Notes under the pieces: model-generated | What the model was told of the DNA's origin: nothing | Databases searched by the model: none | What the model saw: the letters and a program-made list of their open reading frames with translations, nothing else | Origin: an uncultured Collinsella sp. | Lineage (GTDB): Bacteria; Actinomycetota; Coriobacteriia; Coriobacteriales; Coriobacteriaceae | Assembly (NCBI GenBank): GCA_902490445.1 | Contig: CABUDZ010000086.1 | Location: 1-8,685, forward strand | Direction of reading: 5' to 3' | Length of the DNA: 8,685 nt | Made by a program: the position numbers and the translations under genes | Shown: piece by piece, positions 1 through 6,290 of the stretch | Layout of the letters: the number at the start of each line of letters is the position of its first letter | How positions within the stretch are numbered: the first letter of the stretch is position 1

Positions 1-13
1 TAGCCCGCGTGGG

Positions 14-91
14 TCGACCATACCCGTGTTTTCGCAAAACTGGCAAGCCCTTTACCTGCGGTTTTGATTTCGCAATTCTCGGTATGGTCGA
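14..91. repeat. Intergenic palindromic element downstream of folC
   Basis: Perfect 11-bp inverted arms, TCGACCATACC at 14-24 and its reverse complement at 81-91, enclose 56 bases. The interior holds a small hairpin at 28-40 (GTTTT-CGC-AAAAC) and no reading frame of note. It lies in the 275-base gene-free stretch downstream of folC. The rest of that stretch, 92-194, shows no gene; its only marked feature is a six-T run on the minus strand (about 164-169) behind a GC-rich segment with no clear stem. The element may be a dispersed intergenic repeat or part of a terminator region, and the downstream gene lies outside the window. Confidence 0.5.
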
Positions 92-194
92 GGGTTACCG
101 GTCAAACGTAGTAAATAGGCCCATTTCATGGCGAGCAAGTCAACTCGAGGCGCAGGGCAGCCAAAAAAGCCCCGTCCCAAATTGACTGCTTTTG

Positions 195-261
195 AGTTGC
201 GGTGATATACGGACCGTTTGAGGCTTCTGGCTTGTAAAACAGTCCGTATTTCACCGCAACT
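195..261. repeat. Long imperfect palindrome after folC
   Basis: Two 20-base arms (195-214 and 242-261) are reverse complements with one mismatch at position 206, separated by 27 bases. The arms read AGTTGCGGTGA then a T/A mismatch area, then TACGGAC. The element starts 14 bases after the folC stop codon, so on the folC transcript it forms a very stable 3'-end hairpin. No U-run follows immediately, so a plain intrinsic terminator is not the best reading. A 3'-end stabilising or processing structure, or a MITE-like repeat, fits as well. Confidence 0.6.
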
Positions 262-275
262 GATGAGGGAATGGG

Positions 276-1619
276 TTAACGGAGCAGCCCCGCTACTTCG
301 CCGGCTAGGGTGATGGTACCGGCTGCTACGAAAGGCTCGCCCGCGGCATCGAAAGCCGCGAGGGCCTCGGATACGCTGGGGTACACGCCCGCGAGCTTGT
401 CGGCGTCCACCAGGGAGGCAAGCTCCTGTGCGGGCAAGGCGCGATCGGAATCGGTCTGGGTTACGACCACGCGGGGGAACGCCGGAACCAGAACGTCAAC
501 GATACCCGCCACGTCCTTATCGGCCAGCGCGGCGCACAGCAGCGTGGGGCGATTCTCTACGCACGAATCGATCTCGTCCAGTGCGCTCACAAAGTTCTCG
601 CAGCTCTGAGGGTTATGACAGGCGTCGATCAGATTGAGCGGATTGGTTCCCAGCACATCAAAGCGACCCGGCGTGGGGCAGCCCATAAGCGACGCATCGA
701 GCTTGTCATGATCGAGCTCGCGACCCAGATACCCCTCGCACAGCATAATCGCGCACGCGGCATTCTGCGGCTGATACGCCGGCTTGACCATGCTAGACGT
801 ATAGATCGCACGCGGCGTGGTGCAGCTAAACTCAACCGTGTCGCCCACATGTGCCGGCACCTTGGTCGTGGCATGGTTCACCACCAGCGGCACTATGCCG
901 CACTCGCGACAACGTGCATCCATCACGCGCTGAACGCTCGCCTCGTGCGTACCCTCGCCCAAAACAACCAGGCGTCCAGGCTTAATAACCGCAGCCTTCT
1001 CCCCCGCAATGGCCTCGAGCGTATCGCCCAAAATGCGTGTGTGATCGAGCCCAATGCCCGTAATGGCAACGGCGACGGGATCGGTCGCACTCGTGGCGTC
1101 CCAGCGTCCGCCCATGCCGACCTCGAGCACGGCAACATCCACCGCGGCCTCGGCAAACACGACAAGTGCGGCAGCCGTCAGCAGGTCAAACGGCGTAATG
1201 GAATAGGCGCGCTCCCCCGCCGCCACACGACGGGCATTCACGCGATGTCCCGCCTCAACAGCAGCAGAAACACCACGGGCAAAGGCCTCATCGCTCAAGA
1301 CGCATCCATCGACTTCCATGCGCTCGGGATAGCGTACCAGCTGTGGCGACGTATACAGCGCGGTCTTGAGCCCCTCACCATGAAGAATGGCAGCCGAAAA
1401 ACGCGTAGTCGAAGTCTTGCCATTGGTACCGGCGACCTGAATGCAATCGAAATACTCGTCCGGACGTCCCAGCTCATCAAGCATATCGACAACCGTCTCA
1501 AGCAGAGGCCCAGCATCCCCAGAAATCCGCCCCGTATCAGCAGCAAGCCCGACAGCTTCATCAAACGAAAGCAGCTCAAACGAGAAAGGAACGACATACG
1601 ACCCAGAACGCTTAGCCAT
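276..1619 (-). CDS. folC: Folylpolyglutamate synthase / dihydrofolate synthase
   Basis: Cytosolic Mur-ligase-family enzyme that adds glutamate to folates, and in many bacteria also to dihydropteroate, using ATP. With the start at 1619 the protein is 447 residues, normal for FolC. Visible motifs are the P-loop AGTNGKTS (63-70), a folate-loop-like SPQLVRYPER (91-100), EVGMGGRWDATSATDP (166-181), LDHTRILG (191-198), GEKAAVIKPG (206-215) with the lysine expected to be carbamylated (K208), GRFDVLG (318-324) and DACHNP (332-337, family DGAHNP). The open frame extends upstream to an ATG at 1676, but those 19 codons are encoded by a terminator hairpin and give an unrelated hydrophobic leader. ATG 1619 has GGGGGA nine bases upstream (1629-1634), so I prefer it. 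The SPQL sequence departs from the usual SPHL. It lies 280 bp after valS; transcription may pass or be stopped by the intervening terminator. Whether it is bifunctional cannot be told from sequence. Confidence 0.93.
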   Translation of the reverse strand: MAKRSGSYVVPFSFELLSFDEAVGLAADTGRISGDAGPLLETVVDMLDELGRPDEYFDCIQVAGTNGKTSTTRFSAAILHGEGLKTALYTSPQLVRYPERMEVDGCVLSDEAFARGVSAAVEAGHRVNARRVAAGERAYSITPFDLLTAAALVVFAEAAVDVAVLEVGMGGRWDATSATDPVAVAITGIGLDHTRILGDTLEAIAGEKAAVIKPGRLVVLGEGTHEASVQRVMDARCRECGIVPLVVNHATTKVPAHVGDTVEFSCTTPRAIYTSSMVKPAYQPQNAACAIMLCEGYLGRELDHDKLDASLMGCPTPGRFDVLGTNPLNLIDACHNPQSCENFVSALDEIDSCVENRPTLLCAALADKDVAGIVDVLVPAFPRVVVTQTDSDRALPAQELASLVDADKLAGVYPSVSEALAAFDAAGEPFVAAGTITLAGEVAGLLR

Positions 1620-1641
1620 AACCCAAAGTCCCCCATAACAG

Positions 1642-1673
1642 AAAAAGAGGCCCACCAAAATGAATGAGCCCCT
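1642..1673 (-). terminator. Intrinsic terminator between valS and folC
   Basis: On the minus strand AGGGGCTCA (1665-1673) pairs with TGGGCCTCT (1646-1654) in nine consecutive pairs, two of them G-U, around a 10-base loop, followed by TTTT at 1642-1645. This is a good Rho-independent terminator for transcription coming from valS. It ends only 22 bases before the preferred folC start, so it may instead, or also, be an attenuator for folC. Confidence 0.65.
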
Positions 1674-1716
1674 CACGTTGACAATATCAGCCTTTACCCG
1701 GTTGCAGCAAGATCAA

Positions 1717-1734
1717 GGCCACAACCCAGTGGCC
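1717..1734 (-). other. Leader hairpin upstream of folC terminator
   Basis: A perfect 6-bp stem, GGCCAC with GTGGCC, and a six-base loop sit in the valS-folC gap, about 45 bases upstream of the terminator. Together with the terminator it gives the folC leader a riboregulator-like layout (hairpin, spacer, terminator, ribosome-binding site). I do not recognise the tetrahydrofolate, ZTP or any other known riboswitch here. Confidence 0.35.
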
Positions 1735-1778
1735 CTAACACGCCAGATGCAAAAACCACGTAAACGAACTAGGAGCGG

Positions 1779-1879
1779 CCCGATGCTTTGCTCGCCGCAA
1801 GTTCCGCACGCAAAGGACAGCACTTAATGTGCTGTCCGTCTTGCGCAGGACTGTCCGCAGCGGAGAGCAAAGCATCGGG
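1779..1879 (+). repeat. Palindromic element, copy 1, with CACTTAATGTG core
   Basis: Outer arms 1779-1798 and 1860-1879 are 20-base inverted repeats with one mismatch. Inside, GGACAGCAC (1815-1823) and GTGCTGTCC (1829-1837) form a perfect hairpin with loop TTAAT. Boxes shared with the copy at 4616-4731 are TTCCGCACG (1802-1810), CACTTAATGTG (1821-1831), AGGACT (1847-1852) and AGCG (1859-1862). Stem sequences differ between the copies. It begins 19 bases beyond the valS stop. Orientation is assigned from the boxes and is opposite to the genes. It could be a non-autonomous mobile repeat, a structured RNA or a bidirectional 3'-end element; no transposase is present here. Confidence 0.7.
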
Positions 1880-1898
1880 ACGCGCCCCCGAGTAAACC

Positions 1899-4595
1899 TT
1901 ACGAGAAGTCAGCAACCTGAGCAGTCAGCGCCGCCAGGATCTCCTTGAGCTCAGCTGCACGGTCTCTCTTCTTCTGGACCACCGCAGGCGCGGCCTTGGC
2001 AACAAAGCCCTCGTTAGCAAGGGTCTTCTCGCAGCCGGCGAGCTCCTTCTGCGCAGCGGCGATCTCCTTCTCCAGGCGCGCCTTCTCGGCCGAAAGATCA
2101 ACCTTGCCCTCGAGCACCACAAAGACCTCGACACCGCTATCGACCACGGCGATGCTCGCAGCCGGCTTCTCGACGTCGGTACCCATGACCAGCGAAGCGG
2201 TGTTCGCCAGCGGCTCGATGGTCGAACGCAGGCTCTCGAGCTTCTCGATGTCCTCGGCGCCGGCGCGCACGACCACGTCGAGCTCGGCCTTGGGGCTCAA
2301 GCGATAACGCGAACGGGTGGCGCGGGCGGCGGAAACGACGGCGCGGCACAGCTCAAACGCGCGCTCGGCGTCCTCGTCGACATACTTGGCATAGTCGGCG
2401 GGCTCGGGCCACTTGGCGATCATGAGCGCCTCGGCGCGGTCCACGTTGCCCTCGGCGTCCAGATCGAGCACGCTCGCCGGCATGTTGTCCCAGATCTCCT
2501 CGGTCACGAACGGCATGAGCGGGTGCATCAGACGAATGGAGGTGTCGAGCACAAAGATCAGGTTGCGCTGCGCCTGCAAACGGCCCTCGCCCTTCAGGCG
2601 AGCCTTGGTGACCTCGACATACCAGTCGCAGACCTCGTTCCAGAAGAACTGCTGCACGCCGCGGGCCATGTCGCCAAAGGTGTAGTTCTCAATACCCTCG
2701 GTGACCATCTTCACGGCCTTGGCAAGGCGGCTGAACATCCAGGCGTCGGCCGGCGTCTCCACGACGGGTTCGCCGGGCGTGTAGCCCTCCATGTTCATGA
2801 GGAGGAAGCGGCTGGCGTTCCAGATCTTGGTCACAAAGCTCTTGGCCTGCTCGGTGCGCGGGCTGTCGATGAGCTTCTTGGTCTTCTTGTCGATGTTCGC
2901 GTCGAACTTGACATCCTGGTTGTTGGTGCACAGCGTGAGCAAGTTGAAGCGCATGGCGTCGGCGCCGTACATGCCAATGAGGTCCATGGGGTCAACGCCG
3001 TTGCCCTTAGACTTGGACATGCGGCTGCCGTCCTTGGCAAGGATCGTCGGGTAGATGACGACGTCCTTAAACGGAACCTCGTCCAGGAAGTACAGCGAGC
3101 TCATGACCATGCGGGCGACCCACAGCGCGATGATGTCGCGCGCGGTGACCAGCGCCGTCGTGGGGTGATGGCCCTCGAGCAGCTCCGGCTTTTGCGGCCA
3201 GCCCTGCGTGGCGAAGGTCCACAGCTGCGAGCTGAACCAGGTGTCCAGCACGTTCTCGTCCTGATGCACGTGATGGCCGCCACACTTGGGGCACACATCG
3301 GTGTCCTCGGTGAGGGCGTCCTCCCAGCCACAGTCCTCGCAATAGAACACGGGGATGCGGTGGCCCCACCACAGCTGGCGGCTGATGCACCAGTCCTTGA
3401 GGTTCTCCATCCAGGTGGTGTAGGTCTGCGTCCAGCGCGCGGGATGGAAGGTGACCTTGCCCGAGTTGACGGCGTCCAGCGCCGGCCCCTTGAGCTTATC
3501 GACGGCCACAAACCACTGCTCGGACAGCCACGGCTCAAGCGCGGCGTCGCAACGGTAGCAGTGCATGACGGAGTGGTCGTGGTCCTCGACGTGATCGAGC
3601 AGGCCGTGCTCGTCGAACCACTTGATGACGGCCTCGCGGCACTCGTCGCGGTTCATGCCGGTAAACTCGCCGTAGCCCTCGACGACCACCGCGTGCTCGT
3701 CGAAGATGTTGATCTGCGGCAGGTCGTGAGCCTGACCCATGGCGTAGTCGTTGGGGTCGTGGGCAGGGGTGACCTTGACGAAGCCGGAGCCAAAGTTGGC
3801 GTCGACATGCCAATCCTCAAAGATAGGAATCTCACGGTCGACGATGGGGAGCTTAACGGTCTTACCCACGAAGGCGGCCTTCTCGGGGTCCTTCGGGGAA
3901 ACGGCAACGCCCGTGTCGCCGAGCATGGTCTCGGGGCGCGTGGTGGCGACGACGATGTAGTCCTGGCCGTTGACCGGCTCGGTCAGCGGGTAGCGCAGGT
4001 GCCACAGGTGGCCCTTCTCGTCCTTGTACTCGGCCTCGTCGTCCGAGATAGCGGTGGTGCAGTTGGGGCACCAGTTGACGATGCGCTTGCCACGATAGAT
4101 CAGGCCGTCGTGGTACCAGTCGCAAAAGACCTTACGCACGGCCTGGGCATAGTCCTCGTCCATGGTGAAGCGCTCGTTGTCGAAGTCAACGGAGCAGCCC
4201 ATGCGCTTAATCTGCTCGACGATGATACCACCGTACTCGTGGGTCCAGTCCCAGCAGGCGTCGACAAACTTGTCGCGACCGATCTCCAGGCGGCTAATGC
4301 CCTCGCTCTTGAGCTTCTTGTCGACCTTGGTCTGCGTGGCGATACCGGCGTGGTCGGTGCCCAGCACCCAGCGCGTGGACTTGCCGCGCATGCGGGCCAT
4401 GCGGATGATGGCGTCCTGGATGGAGTCGTCGGTGGCGTGACCCATGTGGAGCTTGCCGGTCACGTTGGGAGGCGGAATGGTGACGGTGCAGTCGCCCACG
4501 CCCTCACGGCGCTTGTAGTAGCCGCCGTCAAGCCACTTCTGCAGGATCGCCGGCTCGTTGGTCGACGGATCGTAGTTCTTGGGCATCTCTTCCAT
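1899..4595 (-). CDS. valS: Valyl-tRNA synthetase
   Basis: Class I aminoacyl-tRNA synthetase that charges tRNA-Val with valine in the cytosol and edits mischarged threonine. It is 898 residues, a full bacterial ValRS length. The class I HIGH motif is HMGH (50-53) in PPPNVTGKLHMGHA, and the KMSKS motif is RMSKS (525-529). The CP1 editing domain (about 200-360) carries ATTRPETMLGDTGVAV from 217 and VTPAHDPNDY (275-284). Cysteine pairs at 176/179, 346/349, 419/422 and 435/438 suggest two zinc knuckles. An anticodon-binding helical domain follows (about 590-760), then a C-terminal coiled-coil tRNA-binding arm (about 832-898). The start at 4595 is supported by GGAG (4602-4605) with six-base spacing; a second ATG at 4586 is less well placed. 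No T-box leader is visible. It is flanked on both sides by related palindromic elements. Confidence 0.97.
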   Translation of the reverse strand: MEEMPKNYDPSTNEPAILQKWLDGGYYKRREGVGDCTVTIPPPNVTGKLHMGHATDDSIQDAIIRMARMRGKSTRWVLGTDHAGIATQTKVDKKLKSEGISRLEIGRDKFVDACWDWTHEYGGIIVEQIKRMGCSVDFDNERFTMDEDYAQAVRKVFCDWYHDGLIYRGKRIVNWCPNCTTAISDDEAEYKDEKGHLWHLRYPLTEPVNGQDYIVVATTRPETMLGDTGVAVSPKDPEKAAFVGKTVKLPIVDREIPIFEDWHVDANFGSGFVKVTPAHDPNDYAMGQAHDLPQINIFDEHAVVVEGYGEFTGMNRDECREAVIKWFDEHGLLDHVEDHDHSVMHCYRCDAALEPWLSEQWFVAVDKLKGPALDAVNSGKVTFHPARWTQTYTTWMENLKDWCISRQLWWGHRIPVFYCEDCGWEDALTEDTDVCPKCGGHHVHQDENVLDTWFSSQLWTFATQGWPQKPELLEGHHPTTALVTARDIIALWVARMVMSSLYFLDEVPFKDVVIYPTILAKDGSRMSKSKGNGVDPMDLIGMYGADAMRFNLLTLCTNNQDVKFDANIDKKTKKLIDSPRTEQAKSFVTKIWNASRFLLMNMEGYTPGEPVVETPADAWMFSRLAKAVKMVTEGIENYTFGDMARGVQQFFWNEVCDWYVEVTKARLKGEGRLQAQRNLIFVLDTSIRLMHPLMPFVTEEIWDNMPASVLDLDAEGNVDRAEALMIAKWPEPADYAKYVDEDAERAFELCRAVVSAARATRSRYRLSPKAELDVVVRAGAEDIEKLESLRSTIEPLANTASLVMGTDVEKPAASIAVVDSGVEVFVVLEGKVDLSAEKARLEKEIAAAQKELAGCEKTLANEGFVAKAAPAVVQKKRDRAAELKEILAALTAQVADFS

Positions 4596-4615
4596 ATATC
4601 TCTCCCTGTCCCGCC

Positions 4616-4731
4616 GGGGAGGAATGTAGGCCCGATTTTCGCTCGGTCAAGTCCTGGGCTCGCTCGAAGACCACATTAAGTGGTCTTCGGCTCGTGCGGA
4701 ATCTACGAAAATCGGGCCTACATTCCTCCCC
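4616..4731 (-). repeat. Palindromic element, copy 2, in the valS leader
   Basis: Outer arms 4616-4641 and 4706-4731 are a perfect 26-bp inverted repeat. The inner hairpin is CGAAGACCAC (4665-4674) with GTGGTCTTCG (4680-4689), loop ATTAA on the plus strand. Read on the minus strand it carries the same boxes in the same order as the copy at 1779-1879: TTCCGCACG (4693-4701), CACTTAATGTG (4672-4682), AGGACT (4650-4655) and AGCG (4640-4643). The element ends 10 bases before the valS ribosome-binding site, so if valS is transcribed from beyond 4731 it forms most of the 5' untranslated region. Confidence 0.75.
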
Positions 4732-4752
4732 TTAGGTATCGATTACTTCAGT

Positions 4753-4781
4753 CTGATATGACTTCGCTGAGGCTTAAACAA
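4753..4781 (-). promoter_or_regulatory. Weak candidate valS promoter
   Basis: Minus-strand TTGTTT (4776-4781), 17 bases, TATCAG (4753-4758) is a poor match to a housekeeping promoter. It is the best pair I see between the clpX terminator and the palindrome upstream of valS. If real, the valS leader would be about 150 bases and contain the whole palindromic element. Confidence 0.2.
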
Positions 4782-4815
4782 ACACACAGAATAACACAGG
4801 TAGTTGGGGTTATTG

Positions 4816-4861
4816 CGTATATATAAAATAGCCTCCGACCGCGGGTGGTCAGAGGCTATTT
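4816..4861 (-). terminator. Intrinsic terminator of clpP-clpX
   Basis: On the minus strand a 15-bp stem with one G-U pair (4847-4861 with 4826-4840) closes a six-base loop. The stem's own three Ts and one more give TTTT, followed by an A/T-rich ATATAT tail. It starts 21 bases after the clpX stop codon and separates the clp genes from valS. Confidence 0.85.
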
Positions 4862-4882
4862 GCAAACACGTTTTAGGCTGGT

Positions 4883-6289
4883 TTAGCCGTAGATGCGTTG
4901 GGGCTGTTCTTCGCCCTTAACCGCCGCTTCGGTTACGACGACCTTGGTAACGCCTTCCTCGCTGGGGAGGTCGAACATCGTCTGCTGCAGCACGTCCTCG
5001 CAGATAGAACGCAGGCCGCGGGCGCCGGTCTTGCGGGCGAGCGCCATGCGGGCGATCTCATGCAGGGCCGCATCCTCAAACTCAAGCTCAACGTCCTCGA
5101 GCTGGAACATCTTACGATACTGGCGCACCACGGCGTTCTTGGGCTCGGTCAGAATCGACACCAAGTCGTCCTCATCAAGCGCCTGCGTCTGGGTGACGAC
5201 GGGCGTACGGCCCACGAACTCGGGAATCATGCCAAAGGCATTAAGATCCTGCGGGAGCACCTGGCGCAGCAGGTCGTTCTCGTCGACCGAGGTGGGGCCG
5301 GCGATCTCGGAGTTAAAGCCAACGCCCTTGTTGCCCACGCGGTCGGCGATGATCTTGTCCAGACCCACAAAGGCACCGCCGCAGATGAACAGGATGTTGG
5401 TCGTGTCGATCTGCAGCAGCTCCTGCTGGGGATGCTTGCGGCCGCCGGTGGGCGGAACGCTGGCCACCGTGCCCTCAAGAATCTTAAGCAGCGCCTGCTG
5501 CACACCCTCGCCCGAAACATCGCGGGTAATGGAGAGGTTCTCAGCCTTGCGGGCAATCTTGTCGATCTCGTCAACGTAGATGATGCCAACCTGTGCGCGC
5601 TCAATGTCGCCATCGGCAGCATTAATGAGCTTGAGTAGGATGTTCTCCACGTCCTCGCCCACATAGCCGGCCTCGGTGAGCGCGGTGGCATCGGCGATAG
5701 CAAACGGCACCTCAAGAATGCGCGCGAGCGTCTGGGCCAGCAGGGTCTTGCCGGTACCGGTGGGACCGAGCAGCAGGATGTTGGACTTGGCGAGCTCCAC
5801 CTCGTCCATATCGTCATCGAACTGCGAGCCCATGTCGTCATCAAATGCAGACACCGCAGCGCCGCCCTCAATCACGCGGCGATAGTGGTTGTACACGGCC
5901 ACCGACATGGCGCGCTTGGCGTCCTCCTGACCCATAACATAGGCCGAAAGCTCGTCATAGATCTCGTGCGGCGTCGGCACGTGCGTGATGACCTGACGGT
6001 CGTCCTCGAGCTCAAAGCCCTCGGCCTCGGGGTCAACGGCAGGCTGGGACGCAGCCTGGCCGTGGTCGTTGAGGAAGCCCGGCAGCTTGCCGTTGCGGGC
6101 GGCGTCCATAAAGTCCGAAGCCAGCGACTCCTCAAGGATTTCGGAGCAGGCGGCGACGCACTCGTCACAGATAAAGATGTTGGTCGGGCCCTTAACAAGG
6201 CGGCGAACCTGACCCTGCTCTTTTCCGCAGAAGGAACAGCGGATGGGGTTGCCGTTCTCGTCGAAGTTGTCCTGCATGTTACCGGCCAT
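4883..6289 (-). CDS. clpX: ATP-dependent Clp protease ATP-binding subunit ClpX
   Basis: AAA+ hexameric unfoldase that recognises tagged or damaged proteins and threads them into ClpP in the cytosol. It is 468 residues, somewhat longer than typical ClpX (about 420). Features in order are an N-terminal C4 zinc domain (C18, C21, C41, C44), Walker A GPTGTGKT (175-182), pore loop GYVGED (208-213), Walker B IIYVDEID (236-243), the RKH loop (284-286), a ClpP-contact loop VGF (323-325, IGF in Escherichia coli), the arginine finger in FVGR (358-361) and sensor-2 GARGLR (422-427). Just before Walker A is an acidic insertion (about 143-163) with FDDDM twice. The start at 6289 lies one base beyond the clpP stop, and AAGGA inside the last clpP codons is spaced eight bases away, indicating coupled translation. 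An ATG at residue 5 is a less likely start. A terminator follows the gene. Confidence 0.97.
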   Translation of the reverse strand: MAGNMQDNFDENGNPIRCSFCGKEQGQVRRLVKGPTNIFICDECVAACSEILEESLASDFMDAARNGKLPGFLNDHGQAASQPAVDPEAEGFELEDDRQVITHVPTPHEIYDELSAYVMGQEDAKRAMSVAVYNHYRRVIEGGAAVSAFDDDMGSQFDDDMDEVELAKSNILLLGPTGTGKTLLAQTLARILEVPFAIADATALTEAGYVGEDVENILLKLINAADGDIERAQVGIIYVDEIDKIARKAENLSITRDVSGEGVQQALLKILEGTVASVPPTGGRKHPQQELLQIDTTNILFICGGAFVGLDKIIADRVGNKGVGFNSEIAGPTSVDENDLLRQVLPQDLNAFGMIPEFVGRTPVVTQTQALDEDDLVSILTEPKNAVVRQYRKMFQLEDVELEFEDAALHEIARMALARKTGARGLRSICEDVLQQTMFDLPSEEGVTKVVVTEAAVKGEEQPQRIYG

Positions 6290-6290
6290 C

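Noticed and set aside
615..1667. A 350-codon open frame on the plus strand opposite folC
   Set aside because: Arginine-, isoleucine- and asparagine-rich shadow of folC codons with no recognisable motifs.
1677..1770. Possible cobalamin or tetrahydrofolate riboswitch, because of a GCCACTG string and the folC context
   Set aside because: Only the short string matches. The rest of the conserved cores, such as a B12 box, is absent. Kept only as an unidentified leader.
2523..4679. A 718-codon open frame on the plus strand opposite valS
   Set aside because: It is antisense to a full-length, motif-complete valS. Its translation is rich in V, L, D, G and H with no domain signature, which is expected from third-position GC bias in the real gene.
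1779..4731. valS as a composite transposon cargo flanked by inverted element copies
   Set aside because: valS is an ordinary essential gene in a common neighbourhood next to folC. The flanking elements have different stem sequences and no transposase, so joint mobilisation is not supported.
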